A stretch of 64,000 nt of DNA from the NCBI GenBank assembly GCA_004555405.1, contig SFIE01000002.1, positions 1-64,000 of the forward strand. Direction: 5' to 3'. A model generated the notes under the pieces. The model searched no databases. It saw only the letters and a list, made by a program, of their open reading frames with translations, and was not told the DNA's origin. The position numbers were made by a program, and so were the translations under genes. The stretch is from Subdoligranulum sp. Its GTDB lineage: Bacteria; Bacillota; Clostridia; Oscillospirales; Ruminococcaceae. Below are positions 34,425-43,389 of this stretch, piece by piece (the first letter of the stretch is position 1; every line of letters begins with the position of its first letter).

Positions 34425-35243
34425 TCAGTAGGTTTCAATGGCAACACGCTCCACCTTGCCGCCCGCATACTGGCCCAAAAACAGGTCAGCCGAGGCGGAA
34501 AAAGCCTCCACGGTGTCGCTCACATAAAACTCGGCGCTGCCCTGCTCTTTGGCAGGGTCGGCCAGCAATTCCAGCGCCTGCAGGGCCTCTTTCATGGCAA
34601 TGGCGGTCACCTTGCCGGGGTCGATCAGCGCCACCTCCGGCCCCATAAAGGCGCGGATCTGCTCGGTGAGCAGCGGGTAGTGGGTGCAGCCCAGGATCAG
34701 GGTGTCTACGCCTGCATCGCGAATGCCGCCAAGATATTTGGCCACGGCAAGGCGCGTGATCTCTTCGTCCATGCCCACCATGCCGTTTTCCACCAGCGGC
34801 ACAAACAGCGGGCAGGCCTGCTTGTGAATTTCAACGCCCGGCACCAGCTGGCGCAGCAGGCTGTCATAGCTGCCGCTGCGAATGGTGGCAGCCGTGCCGA
34901 TCACACCCACCTTGCGGTTGCGGGTGGCGGCTTCGGCGGCACGCACCGTGCTGCCCACCACGCCCGTATAGGGCACCGGCAGATTGGCCGCACGGTCCAG
35001 CGGGTAGGTGCTGCTCACGGTGCCGCAGGCAGCCATGATGAACTTTACATTTTTAGAAAGCAGAAAGTTGATATCCTGCTGGGCATATTGAATGATGGTT
35101 TCGGGGCTGCGTGAGCCGTAGGGAACGCGCCCGGTATCGCCGAAATACACGATGTCCTCATGGGGCAGGATCTTGCGCAGCTGCCGAACGCCGGTCAGCC
35201 CGCCAAGCCCGCTGTCAAAAACGCCGATGGGGCGGTTATCCAT
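34425..35243 (-). CDS. murI: Glutamate racemase
   Basis: Makes D-glutamate for peptidoglycan; 272 residues. The substrate loop VFDSGLGGLT holds Asp10; the two catalytic cysteines are Cys73 in AACGTVSST and Cys186 in LGCTHYPLL with His188 beside it. The first motif has Gly where most racemases have Asn (ACNTAS), but both catalytic cysteines are retained. AAGGAG precedes the ATG. First gene of the murI-DUF1934-argS group; its upstream region (35244-35320) is extremely AT-rich. Confidence 0.95.
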   Translation of the reverse strand: MDNRPIGVFDSGLGGLTGVRQLRKILPHEDIVYFGDTGRVPYGSRSPETIIQYAQQDINFLLSKNVKFIMAACGTVSSTYPLDRAANLPVPYTGVVGSTVRAAEAATRNRKVGVIGTAATIRSGSYDSLLRQLVPGVEIHKQACPLFVPLVENGMVGMDEEITRLAVAKYLGGIRDAGVDTLILGCTHYPLLTEQIRAFMGPEVALIDPGKVTAIAMKEALQALELLADPAKEQGSAEFYVSDTVEAFSASADLFLGQYAGGKVERVAIETY

Positions 35244-35530
35244 GGAAAGACCATCTCCTTATATATAATATAGTATTTATATAGCTGCAGCCTATGGCCG
35301 CAAAGCGCATTTATCTTATCACAAAACAGCCGGTTGCGCCATACCTATTTTTATGAAACCCGCGGCGCTGCCATGAAAAAAACGAACTTCGGCCCGGAAA
35401 AGGGCGCACAAAAGGGCATAATATACTATTATAATATACCAGTATAGCATAAAGGGCGCGGTTTCAAAAGGGGAAGGCGCAAATTTGCAGAAAAAAGCCG
35501 AAAAAACCGAAAAAACCGGCAAAAAATCTC

Positions 35531-35559
35531 TTGACACGCCAGCGCGGGCATGCTATTAT
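35531..35559 (+). promoter_or_regulatory. Promoter of the rpmG-secE-nusG operon
   Basis: TTGACA, 17-base spacer, TATTAT. The remainder of the murI/rpmG gap (35260-35520) holds AT-rich stretches and no gene. Confidence 0.85.
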
Positions 35560-35656
35560 AATAACACCTCTATTGCGGGGTCTATTTTTTTGTGCCCTTT
35601 TCTGGGGCGCGCCGCGATCGAGGGAGGCTAAAAAAACCAAACGGAGGTGCCGAACT

Positions 35657-35806
35657 ATGCGAGTGAAAATCACCCTTGCCTGCACTGAGTGCAAACAGCG
35701 CAACTACAACACCATGAAGAACAAGAAAAATTCCCCTGACCGTCTTGAGATGAAGAAGTATTGCCGTTTCTGCAAGAAGCATACTGTCCATCGCGAGTCC
35801 AAGTAA
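35657..35806 (+). CDS. rpmG: 50S ribosomal protein L33
   Basis: Large-subunit protein of 49 residues. Cysteines 9, 12, 36 and 39 (CTEC...CRFC) mark the zinc-binding C-plus form. CGGAGGTG precedes the ATG. It heads the rpmG-secE-nusG transcript, the classic order in Firmicutes. Confidence 0.97.
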   Translation: MRVKITLACTECKQRNYNTMKNKKNSPDRLEMKKYCRFCKKHTVHRESK

Positions 35807-35822
35807 GGAAAGGCGGAGGAAA

Positions 35823-36056
35823 ATGGCTGATAAAAAAGTTGAGGCCAAAAAGGGCTCCGGCAAGAAGAGCTGGTTCAGCCGTGTAAAGCAGTATTGGAAA
35901 GATACCGCAGCCGAGCTGAAAAAGGTCGTCTGGCCCACCAAGGAGCAGACCCGCAACAACACCGTAGTGGTAATTGCGGTCGTTATCATCGCTGCCATTT
36001 TTATGATCGCTGTCGATGCGATCTTCGGCGGCATCATCGGCCTGCTGGTAGGCTGA
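35823..36056 (+). CDS. secE: Preprotein translocase subunit SecE
   Basis: Single-helix SecYEG subunit of 77 residues. It has a Lys-rich N-terminus, the conserved amphipathic segment WKDTAAELKKVVWPTKEQT, and one C-terminal membrane helix. AAGGCGGAGG overlaps the gap after rpmG. Confidence 0.96.
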   Translation: MADKKVEAKKGSGKKSWFSRVKQYWKDTAAELKKVVWPTKEQTRNNTVVVIAVVIIAAIFMIAVDAIFGGIIGLLVG

Positions 36057-36078
36057 AAACAAAACGGAGGATCATTCA

Positions 36079-36618
36079 ATGGCTGATCAGGCTTTGTGGT
36101 ATGTCGCTCATACCTTTTCCGGCCATGAGAACAAGGTCGCACAAGATCTGCGGACCATGGTCGAAAATCGCCACCTGCAGGATCTGATTTGTGATGTCAG
36201 GGTCCCCGTGGAGATCACCACTGAGGATGTGCTGGATAAAAACGGCAACAAGATCGGTGAAAAAGAAGTTCAGAGCAAGCTCTATCCCAGCTATGTGTTC
36301 GTGAAAATGGTCATGAACGACGAAACCTGGTATATTGTGCGCAACACCCGCGGCTGCACCGGCTTTGTAGGCCCCGGAAGCAAACCGGAGCCCCTGAGCG
36401 AAGCTGAGGTGGAGAGAATGGGCGTGGAAGTGCACACCGAAACCAAGGTAGACTTTGCTGTGGGCGACAATGTAGAGATCGTGGCAGGCCCACTGGAAGG
36501 CTTTGTGGGCCTTGTGAAGGAGATCGACACCAAAACCCGCAAGGTGAAGGTGGAAGTTTCCATGTTTGGCCGCGATACTTCTGCAGAACTGGACCTGGCA
36601 CAGGTCAAAACTCTTTAA
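36079..36618 (+). CDS. nusG: Transcription termination/antitermination factor NusG
   Basis: RNA polymerase-binding elongation factor of 179 residues. The NGN domain (WYVAHTFSGHENKVAQDL...) is followed by a linker and a KOW domain with VGDNVEIVAGPLEGFVGLVKEID. CGGAGG lies ahead of the ATG. Third gene of the rpmG-secE-nusG operon. Confidence 0.97.
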   Translation: MADQALWYVAHTFSGHENKVAQDLRTMVENRHLQDLICDVRVPVEITTEDVLDKNGNKIGEKEVQSKLYPSYVFVKMVMNDETWYIVRNTRGCTGFVGPGSKPEPLSEAEVERMGVEVHTETKVDFAVGDNVEIVAGPLEGFVGLVKEIDTKTRKVKVEVSMFGRDTSAELDLAQVKTL

Positions 36619-36639
36619 TGGCAGCCGCCGTTAAAGAAA

Positions 36640-36745
36640 CAGGCATTTATTTCCGGTAAAAACCGCATGCGGTTTTTATAGAGCGCGCGAAGGTCGCACG
36701 CTCGTGGGAGGGCTGCACCGCAGCCCGCAACTTACCACAATTTTG
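36640..36745 (+). other. Hairpin-rich leader ahead of rplK
   Basis: AAAAACCGCATGCGGTTTTT is a perfect hairpin near 36660, followed by GGAGGGCTGC-ACC-GCAGCCC near 36710. The 140-base gap between nusG and rplK may carry an attenuator or an L1-binding leader; I cannot assign it. Confidence 0.4.
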
Positions 36746-36758
36746 GAGGTGCAATACA

Positions 36759-37184
36759 ATGGCACAGAAAGTTACTGGCTACATTAAACTGCAAATTCCC
36801 GCCGGCAAAGCAACTCCGGCTCCCCCTGTTGGTCCCGCTCTGGGCCAGAAGGGCGTAAACATTGTTGCATTCACCAAGGAGTTCAACGCTCGTACTCAGA
36901 ATCAGATGGGCATGATCATTCCCGTTGTGATCACTGTGTATGCTGACCGCTCCTTCAGCTTCGTCACCAAAACTCCTCCCGCTCCTGTTCTGATCAAGAA
37001 GGCTGCCGGCATCGAAACCGCTTCCGGCACCCCCAACAAGAAAAAGGTTGCTTCTATCACCAAGGCACAGGTTGAGGAAATCGCCAAGACCAAGATGCCT
37101 GACCTGAACGCCGCCAGCCTGGAGGCTGCCTGCAGCATGATCGCAGGCACCGCTCGCAGCATGGGCGTTACCGTCGAAGGCTGA
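36759..37184 (+). CDS. rplK: 50S ribosomal protein L11
   Basis: 141 residues, standard length. Starts [34 protein letters not shown], the hallmark N-terminus; it binds 23S rRNA at the GTPase centre. TTGGAGGTG precedes the ATG. Co-transcribed with rplA. Confidence 0.97.
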   Translation: MAQKVTGYIKLQIPAGKATPAPPVGPALGQKGVNIVAFTKEFNARTQNQMGMIIPVVITVYADRSFSFVTKTPPAPVLIKKAAGIETASGTPNKKKVASITKAQVEEIAKTKMPDLNAASLEAACSMIAGTARSMGVTVEG

Positions 37185-37205
37185 GCCAAGGAGGATTAAA
37201 GAGTT

Positions 37206-37898
37206 ATGAAACACGGCAAACAGTATGTGGAAAGCGCTAAGCTCGTTGACCGCACCAAAGCATATGATATGAACGAGGCTCTGGCCGTTTGCTGCCAGAC
37301 CGCTAAGGCAAAGTTCGACGAGACCGTTGAGCTGCACGTTCGCCTGGGCGTTGACAGCCGCCATGCAGACCAGCAGGTTCGCGGCGCTGTTATCCTGCCC
37401 AACGGCACCGGTAAGAACGTTCGCGTTGTTGCAATCTGCAAGGGCGAGGCTGCCAAGGCTGCCGAGGCTGCAGGCGCACAGGAAGTGGGCGATACCGATC
37501 TGATCGCAAAGATCGCTGGCGGCTACATGGACTTTGACGTTCTGGTAACCACCCCCGACATGATGGGTCAGGTTGGCCGTCTGGGTAAGGTTCTGGGCCC
37601 CCGCGGCTTGATGCCCAACCCCAAGGCCGGCACCGTTACCCCCAACATCGGTCAGGCTGTTACCGATGCTAAGGCCGGTAAGATCGAGTACCGTCTGGAC
37701 AAGCAGAACATCATCCATGTTCCCGTGGGCAAGGTTTCCTTTGGCCCCGAGAAGCTGGCTGTCAACCTGAACACCGTGATGGAGGCTATTGCCAAGGCAA
37801 AGCCCGCTGCAGCAAAGGGCACTTACTTCAAGAGCGCTTCTATTGCTACCACCATGGGCCCTGGCATCAAGTTCAGCACCCAGAAGTACGGCGTGTAA
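37206..37898 (+). CDS. rplA: 50S ribosomal protein L1
   Basis: 230 residues. Binds 23S rRNA at the L1 stalk. The segments [31 protein letters not shown] and [14 protein letters not shown] are typical. AGGAGG lies ahead of the ATG, 21 bases after rplK. A terminator follows. Confidence 0.97.
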   Translation: MKHGKQYVESAKLVDRTKAYDMNEALAVCCQTAKAKFDETVELHVRLGVDSRHADQQVRGAVILPNGTGKNVRVVAICKGEAAKAAEAAGAQEVGDTDLIAKIAGGYMDFDVLVTTPDMMGQVGRLGKVLGPRGLMPNPKAGTVTPNIGQAVTDAKAGKIEYRLDKQNIIHVPVGKVSFGPEKLAVNLNTVMEAIAKAKPAAAKGTYFKSASIATTMGPGIKFSTQKYGV

Positions 37899-37916
37899 TT
37901 TTTTACCTTGTACTTG

Positions 37917-37957
37917 GCAGGCCGCACACAAAAAACTGTGTGCGGCCCCTTAAAAAA
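37917..37957 (+). terminator. rplKA terminator
   Basis: GGCCGCACACA pairs with TGTGTGCGGCC around AAAAAC; the following run is weak (CCTTAAAAAA), so some read-through is likely. Confidence 0.65.
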
Positions 37958-37959
37958 GC

Positions 37960-37989
37960 TTGACAACACCCGCTTGTTTGCGGTATAAT
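37960..37989 (+). promoter_or_regulatory. rplJL promoter
   Basis: TTGACA, 18-base spacer, TATAAT. Confidence 0.88.
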
Positions 37990-37994
37990 ATCTA

Positions 37995-38130
37995 TGCTGT
38001 TTTTAAGACAGCAGGTGCATTACGCATAAAGGGTTCGCCCACCTGCCGAGAAACGAGCGCTTGTAATAGCTTTACAAAGCTCTCTGCTCGGTGTATGGGC
38101 AGAGAGCTTTTTTGTAAGATGTTAGATAAT
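37995..38130 (+). promoter_or_regulatory. Ribosomal L10 leader with attenuator
   Basis: The leader has the conserved L10 leader elements (Rfam L10_leader): GCTGTTTTTAAGACAGC hairpin, AGGTGC...GCACC-type pairing around the AAGGG loop, CCGAGAAACGAG, then the attenuator stem AAGCTCTCTGC with GCAGAGAGCTT and T6. L10(L12)4 binding to the kink-turn region is expected to cause termination, balancing L10/L12 synthesis. Confidence 0.88.
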
Positions 38131-38156
38131 TCTGTGCGAAACGAGGTGAAACTAAA

Positions 38157-38669
38157 ATGCCCAGTGAAAAGATTTTGACCGAAAAGCAGGCTTTGGTTGC
38201 TGCTCTGAACGAAAAAATGGTTGGCGCTTGCGCCGGCGTTGTGGTGAGCTTTAAGGGTATCACCGTAGAGGCTGACACCAAGCTGCGTAAGGAACTGCGT
38301 GAGGCTGGCGTGGAGTATGCTGTTGTTAAGAACACCATGCTGCGTCTGGCTGTTAAGGGCACTTCTCTGGAGAGCCTGGCTGAGAGCTTTAAGGGCGATA
38401 CCGCCATTGCTATCTCGAAGGAAGATCCCATTGCTGCTGCCCGCATTCTGAACAAGTTTGCAGAGGCCGATAAGTCTAAGAGCTTTACCATCAAGGGCGG
38501 TTACATGGACGGTAATGTCATGTCCGCTGCTGAGGTTTGCGAAATCGCTAAGCTGCCCGATCTCAAGGGTATGCTGTCCATGTTTGCAGGTGCTCTTACC
38601 AGCACTCTGTCCGGCATGGCTGTTGCAATGCAGGCTTATGTGGATAAGCAGGAGAGTGAGGCTGCCTGA
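38157..38669 (+). CDS. rplJ: 50S ribosomal protein L10
   Basis: 170 residues; base of the L12 stalk. N-terminal rRNA-binding domain with KGITVEADTKLRKELREAGVEYAVVKNTML, then the C-terminal helix that carries L12 dimers. Preceded by the L10 leader and followed by rplL. GAGGTG lies ahead of the ATG. Confidence 0.97.
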   Translation: MPSEKILTEKQALVAALNEKMVGACAGVVVSFKGITVEADTKLRKELREAGVEYAVVKNTMLRLAVKGTSLESLAESFKGDTAIAISKEDPIAAARILNKFAEADKSKSFTIKGGYMDGNVMSAAEVCEIAKLPDLKGMLSMFAGALTSTLSGMAVAMQAYVDKQESEAA

Positions 38670-38745
38670 TTTGGCTGCCTGACCGCTGCAAGTAAATTTT
38701 AATTTTTGAAACTACACTATATTATTTAAATTGGAGGGTAATACC

Positions 38746-39120
38746 ATGGCTTCTGAAAAGATCACTGCCATTATCGACGAAGTTAAGGCTCTGTCCGTTC
38801 TGGAACTGAAAGAGCTGATCGATGCATACTGCGAGGAGTTCGGCGTTTCCGCTGTTGCTGCTGCTCCCGCTGCTGCCGCTGGCGCTGCTGCTCCCGCTGC
38901 AGAAGAGAAGACCGAGTTCAATGTTGTGCTGGCTGAAGTTGGCGGCAACAAGATGGGCGTTATCAAGGCCGTTAAGGAGATCACCGGCGCTTCCCTGATG
39001 GAGGCTAAGAAGCTGGTTGAGACTGCTAACGCTGTCATCAAGGAGAACGCTTCTAAGGCTGACGCTGAGGACATCCAGAAGAAGCTGGGCGATCTGGGCG
39101 CTAAGGTTGAGCTGAAGTAA
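38746..39120 (+). CDS. rplL: 50S ribosomal protein L7/L12
   Basis: 124 residues; stalk protein that recruits GTPase factors. N-terminal dimerisation domain, Ala-rich hinge (about 40-53), and the C-terminal [28 protein letters not shown] domain. TTGGAGGG precedes the ATG at 38746. Unusually for Clostridia, rpoB does not follow; a terminator and a sensor kinase do. Confidence 0.97.
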   Translation: MASEKITAIIDEVKALSVLELKELIDAYCEEFGVSAVAAAPAAAAGAAAPAAEEKTEFNVVLAEVGGNKMGVIKAVKEITGASLMEAKKLVETANAVIKENASKADAEDIQKKLGDLGAKVELK

Positions 39121-39144
39121 GTTTTTCTGAAAACTGCTTTTTCA

Positions 39145-39187
39145 AAGGGCAGCTGCTTTCCGAAAGGAGGGCGGCTGCCTTTTTTGT
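39145..39187 (+). terminator. rplJL terminator
   Basis: AAGGGCAGCTGC region pairs with GGCGGCTGCCTT, followed by TTTTT. Confidence 0.82.
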
Positions 39188-39193
39188 TATGCC

Positions 39194-39222
39194 TTGCCAT
39201 AGGGGCATTTTGCCGTTATAAT
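39194..39222 (+). promoter_or_regulatory. Promoter of the sensor kinase operon
   Basis: TTGCCA, 17-base spacer, TATAAT, 48 bases before the kinase start. Confidence 0.75.
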
Positions 39223-39269
39223 AAAAAAGAATCCGGTACAAAAACTGCAGTTGTAAAAAGGAATCGTTT

Positions 39270-40877
39270 ATGATTGGAAAATTCAAAAAGCTCCCCTTGG
39301 AAAAACAGCTGGTGTGGAGCTTTTTTCTGCTGGCCAGCTTTGTGATCGCCCTCACCATGACGATCAGCGTGTTTGTGGATATCCGCAGCGAGCGCCAGCA
39401 GATCGACAACACCATTGGCAACATTGCCGAGTATGTGGCATCGCTGGACAGCGTGGTGGATATGCTGGAAAAGGGCTACCCGGACCCGGATGTGCAGCAT
39501 CAGATGGACAGCCTGTGCGACGCCATGAAAAATGTGAATGTGCTGATGATCTGTGACCGCAACAAGCTGCGCTTTTACCACACCAAACGCCAGGATTGGG
39601 GCGACAGCTTTGTGGACGGCGAGGAAGCTGAGGCGCTGGCAGGGCAGGGCGTTTATATCACCAGGGGCCTTGGCACAAACGGCGAGCAGCGGCGCGCATT
39701 TTGCGCCATCAAAAACCAAAACGGCGAAACCCTTGGCTTTGTGATGACGGGCATTCTGAATTCCAACCTGATCAAACGCAGCTCAAGCACGGTGATGCTC
39801 TACTTGGCGCTGCTGCCCGCAGCCTTGCTGCTGGCCATGATGCTTTCGCGCATGATCGTGCGTTTTCTGCAAAACTCACTGCAGGGCCACAAGCCGAACG
39901 AGCTGCTGAATCTGTATCTTATGCAGGAGGAAATGCTCAACGCGCTGGCCGACGGCCTTGTTATCACGGATGCCGACGGGAAAATTTTGATTGCAAACCG
40001 TGTGGCGCAAAGCCTGTTTGAAAAAACACAACAGCAGTTGGAAGGCACCGACCTTGCAGCCCTTTTCCCGGCTTCCACCGCCGCACAGCCGCAAACCGCA
40101 GAGCACCGCAAAAACTATTCGGATATGCTGGGCACACACTCGGTCATGGTGACCGAAATGACCGTGATGCTGGAACAGGACCGCCCCGGTATGCTGAGCA
40201 TTTTCACGGATAAAACCGAAACCATGCGCCTTTCGGATGAGCTTTCCGGCACCAAAAACGTGCTGGATTCGCTGCGCTTTTTCAACCACGAATACATGAA
40301 TAAGCTGCACGTGATCCTGGGATATCTGCAGATCGGCGAAACCCAGCAGGCCATGGAATTTATTATGAACAGCAGTCTGGTTTCCAGCCAGTCGATCCGT
40401 GAGGCCGCTGCGCAGATCCGCGTGAGCAAGCTGTGTGCGCTGATCGTGGGCAAAATGATGCGCGCGGCAGAGCTGGGCATTCGCCTGACCGTACAGCCGG
40501 ACAGCATTTGCATGGAAAACGATCTTTTGCTGCCTGTGCAGGAATATGTGACCATTGTGGGCAACCTGCTGGAAAACGCCATAGAAGAGCTCTCACAGAA
40601 AAAAGATCCGCCGCGGGAGATCCACTTGGGCCTGTACTGCAGGCCGGACTGCAATGTGGTGCTGTGCGAGGATACCGGCCGCGGCATTGACCCGGCCATT
40701 CGGGACACCATCTTTATCAAGGGTGTTTCCAGCAAGGGCGAAAACCGGGGCATCGGCCTGTATGCCATTCACGAGCTGGTAGAGCGATACCACGGAACGA
40801 TCGAGATCGAAAGCGAAAAAAATGAGGGCACCGAGATCACCCTCACATTTACCCGCAGAGAGGAGAAAGAAGTATGA
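39270..40877 (+). CDS. CitA/DcuS-type sensor histidine kinase
   Basis: A 535-residue membrane kinase. Helix 1 (about 14-36) and helix 2 (about 178-198) enclose a periplasmic-type PAS sensor (about 40-175), the PDC fold that in this family binds carboxylates. A cytoplasmic PAS (about 215-310) follows, then the short dimerisation segment with His340 in FFNHEYMNKLHVILGYLQIG, the CitA/DcuS SPOB_a pattern, and an HATPase domain with NLLENAIEEL, DTGRGID and GIGLYAI. It overlaps the regulator gene by four bases. The symporter next door suggests glutamate or a dicarboxylate as signal. Confidence 0.93.
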   Translation: MIGKFKKLPLEKQLVWSFFLLASFVIALTMTISVFVDIRSERQQIDNTIGNIAEYVASLDSVVDMLEKGYPDPDVQHQMDSLCDAMKNVNVLMICDRNKLRFYHTKRQDWGDSFVDGEEAEALAGQGVYITRGLGTNGEQRRAFCAIKNQNGETLGFVMTGILNSNLIKRSSSTVMLYLALLPAALLLAMMLSRMIVRFLQNSLQGHKPNELLNLYLMQEEMLNALADGLVITDADGKILIANRVAQSLFEKTQQQLEGTDLAALFPASTAAQPQTAEHRKNYSDMLGTHSVMVTEMTVMLEQDRPGMLSIFTDKTETMRLSDELSGTKNVLDSLRFFNHEYMNKLHVILGYLQIGETQQAMEFIMNSSLVSSQSIREAAAQIRVSKLCALIVGKMMRAAELGIRLTVQPDSICMENDLLLPVQEYVTIVGNLLENAIEELSQKKDPPREIHLGLYCRPDCNVVLCEDTGRGIDPAIRDTIFIKGVSSKGENRGIGLYAIHELVERYHGTIEIESEKNEGTEITLTFTRREEKEV

Positions 40878-41557
40878 ATTACCGCGTGATCATTGTGGAA
40901 GACGACCCCATGGTGGCCGCCATTGACCGCCGCTATGTGGAAACCAACCCCCAATTTGAGGTGCTGGGCACTTTTAAGGACGGCACCGAGGCGCTGAAGT
41001 TTTTGGAGAATCAGGAGGCTGACCTGATCATTCTGGACTACTACACCCCTGCCATGACCGGCCAGGAATTTATGGATGAGCTGCACGGCCGCGGCATGGC
41101 CCCTGCGGTGATCGCCGTTACCTCGGCCAATGATGCCGAGATCGTGCGCGGGATGCTTTCGCGGGGCGTGATGGACTATCTGGTAAAGCCCTTTGAATTT
41201 GCGCGCTTCCAGCAGGCACTGGATCGTTTTTTGCAGATGAATCAGGTGTCGCGTGAGCAAACCACGCTGGACCAGAACACCGTTGACCGCCTGCTGGGCA
41301 AAAACGGCGGGGGCCGGGGCAGCGAGGAGCAGCTGGGCAAGGGGCTGAACAACGCCACACTGGAAAAGGTGCGCGAATTCTGGAAGAACAACGAAACCGG
41401 CTGCTTTACCAGCGAACAGATCGCCGAGCAGATGCACCTGAGCCGCATCACCATTCGCCGGTATGTGAACTATATGCTGGAACAGGGCGAGCTGATCAGC
41501 CAGATCGACTATCAAACCGGCGGCAGACCCTCCATCCGCTACAGCAGCCGCCACTAA
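40874..41557 (+). CDS. CitB/DcuR-type response regulator
   Basis: A 227-residue regulator. REC domain with phospho-acceptor Asp55 in LIILDYYTP, Thr in VTSAND and Lys in LVKPFEF; a linker follows, then a C-terminal winged helix with TSEQIAEQMHLSRITIRRYVNYMLEQGEL, the CitB/DcuR HTH type. Co-translated with the kinase (ATGA overlap). A 9-bp inverted repeat just downstream, ahead of the symporter gene, is a likely binding site. Confidence 0.93.
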   Translation: MNYRVIIVEDDPMVAAIDRRYVETNPQFEVLGTFKDGTEALKFLENQEADLIILDYYTPAMTGQEFMDELHGRGMAPAVIAVTSANDAEIVRGMLSRGVMDYLVKPFEFARFQQALDRFLQMNQVSREQTTLDQNTVDRLLGKNGGGRGSEEQLGKGLNNATLEKVREFWKNNETGCFTSEQIAEQMHLSRITIRRYVNYMLEQGELISQIDYQTGGRPSIRYSSRH

Positions 41558-41563
41558 AGAAAG

Positions 41564-41597
41564 TTTCGTAACGGCAAAACTACAGATTGTTACGAAA
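41564..41597 (+). promoter_or_regulatory. Inverted-repeat operator ahead of gltS
   Basis: TTTCGTAAC and GTTACGAAA form a perfect 9-bp inverted repeat with a 16-bp gap, seven bases after the regulator stop and 190 bases before the symporter start. AT-rich DNA with promoter-like segments follows. Probable target of the adjacent response regulator. Confidence 0.6.
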
Positions 41598-41787
41598 TTG
41601 TGAATTACGATACCTACAAAATCATTTTATTAAATACATAAATTGAACTTATAATTCTTCTCGGCTAAAATAATAAACATGAAAAAGCCGGTTTTTATGC
41701 AATTTGGAGAGAGAACATAAAAACGGGATTTTACGCAGCAAACCGCTTCCATAGGCGGCTTTGCAAACACTGAACGAGGAGGATAAT

Positions 41788-43011
41788 ATGGAAGTTCCTG
41801 TAATTAAAATCAATATGTTCGTCATGATGGGCATTGTAGTCGCTGTGATTTACTTTGGCCAGTGGCTGCGCAACAAACTGCCCGTGCTGAAGAAGTACTG
41901 CATTCCCAGCGCTGTTGTGGGCGGTACCCTGTTTGCTATTCTCACCTGCGTTCTCTACATGACCGGCATCTGCCAGTTCGAGTGGGAGAACCAGAGCATC
42001 ATGAACAACTTCTTCTACAACATTTTCTTTGCAGCCTCCGGCATGGCTGCATCTCTGGCTCTGCTGAAAAAGGGCGGCAAGCTGGTGCTGATCTTCACGG
42101 GTCTGGCGTGGCTGCTGGCTATCCTGCAGAATGCACTGGCTCTGGGCGTGGGCACTGCCATGGGCATGAACCCCCTCACCGCTCTGATGGCTGGCTCCAC
42201 CCCCCTTACCGGCGGCCACGGCAACGCTGCTTCCTTTGGCCCCATCGCTGCTGAAATGGGCGGCACCGGCGCAGTGGAAGTTGCTGTTGCAGCTGCCACC
42301 TTCGGCCTGATCAGCGGCTGCCTGATCGGCGGCCCCATCGGCCGTTCCATCATCCGCAAAAAGCATCTGGATCAGGGCTATCAGGAAGACCGCGAGGAAA
42401 CTCTGGCCGAAAAGGCTGCTCACCTGTTCAACGGCACCGAGTGCCGCAACGCTTGGTTTATGCTGATCGTGGCCTGCGGCATCGGCCAGATCCTGCTGGA
42501 GATCCGTAAGATCGTTCTGCCCGGCCTGAATATGCCCATCCACGTTATGTGCATGCTGGCTGGCATTATCATCCGCCTGATCATGGACAAAACCGGCAAG
42601 GGCAGCGATGAATTCTACGAAGTCATCGACAATGTGGGCGAGATCAGCCTGGCACTGTTCGTTTCTCTCTCCATCATCACCATGAAGCTGTGGCAGCTGA
42701 TCGACCTGGCTCTGCCTCTGCTGACCATCCTGTTCCTGCAGCTGATTCTCATTTACCTGTTTGTGCGTTTCATCACCTTCAATGCCTGCGGCCGTGACTA
42801 CGATGCTGCGATCATCGCCGTTGGCCACACCGGCTTTGGCCTGGGCGCTGTGCCTGTTTCCATGGCTACCATGACCTCTGTGTGCGACCAGTACTACTAC
42901 TCCAAGCTGGCATACTTTGTGGTGCCTTTGATCGGCGGCTTCATCAGCAACATCACCAACGCAGCCACCATCACCTTCTTTATGAACATCGCACAGGGCA
43001 TGCTGCACTAA
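41788..43011 (+). CDS. gltS: Sodium/glutamate symporter (GltS family)
   Basis: Membrane carrier of 407 residues with 10-12 helices in two inverted halves, the ESS/GltS family (PF03616) that couples L-glutamate uptake to Na+. Characteristic are STPLTGGHGNAASFGP near residue 140 and the matching second-half loop IIAVGHTGFGLGAVPVSMATM. Codon use is strongly biased, like the ribosomal genes, which suggests high expression. GAGGAGG precedes the ATG at 41788. It lies behind a CitA/DcuS-type two-component pair that probably controls it. The exact substrate is inferred from family. Confidence 0.9.
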   Translation: MEVPVIKINMFVMMGIVVAVIYFGQWLRNKLPVLKKYCIPSAVVGGTLFAILTCVLYMTGICQFEWENQSIMNNFFYNIFFAASGMAASLALLKKGGKLVLIFTGLAWLLAILQNALALGVGTAMGMNPLTALMAGSTPLTGGHGNAASFGPIAAEMGGTGAVEVAVAAATFGLISGCLIGGPIGRSIIRKKHLDQGYQEDREETLAEKAAHLFNGTECRNAWFMLIVACGIGQILLEIRKIVLPGLNMPIHVMCMLAGIIIRLIMDKTGKGSDEFYEVIDNVGEISLALFVSLSIITMKLWQLIDLALPLLTILFLQLILIYLFVRFITFNACGRDYDAAIIAVGHTGFGLGAVPVSMATMTSVCDQYYYSKLAYFVVPLIGGFISNITNAATITFFMNIAQGMLH

Positions 43012-43047
43012 GCAGCCCCAAACAGGATGCAAGCTTGCAAAACCTTT

Positions 43048-43225
43048 TAAGACAACACCGCACAATTCCCGTCTGACGGCTTAAGCACCGCTCCGGCGGC
43101 TGCGGCACGGCATCTGCGTTGCAAAAATGCTCGATAATACACAAAGTATTATCTGCACTTTTTGCTTAGCATCTGCCGTACCTCGCTCGCCGTATCGGCA
43201 CTTAGAATTATGCGATATTGCCTTA
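43048..43225. repeat. MITE-like interspersed repeat, copy B
   Basis: 178 bp with both ends: TAAGACAACACCGCACAATTC on the left and TAAGGCAATATCGCATAATTC as reverse complement of the right end (16 of 21 match). It lacks the roughly 110-bp internal block of copy A. It has landed 36 bases after the gltS stop, ahead of that gene's terminator. Confidence 0.85.
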
Positions 43226-43237
43226 TCTTGATAATAT

Positions 43238-43280
43238 CCGGCAAAAGCGCCGGGGAGTGAAAACTCCCCGGCGCTTTTGT
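43238..43280 (+). terminator. Terminator downstream of gltS and the repeat
   Basis: AAAAGCGCCGGGGAGT pairs with ACTCCCCGGCGCTTTT. Confidence 0.85.
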
Positions 43281-43389
43281 GCAAAAAGAGCCTTTTTTTA
43301 GGAAAGATACTGTGAATCAAGCTGCAAATATGGTATGATAAAGGGGCAGGGAAAGTGCCCTGCGTATGTTGAGAAAGAGAGAATACGGA

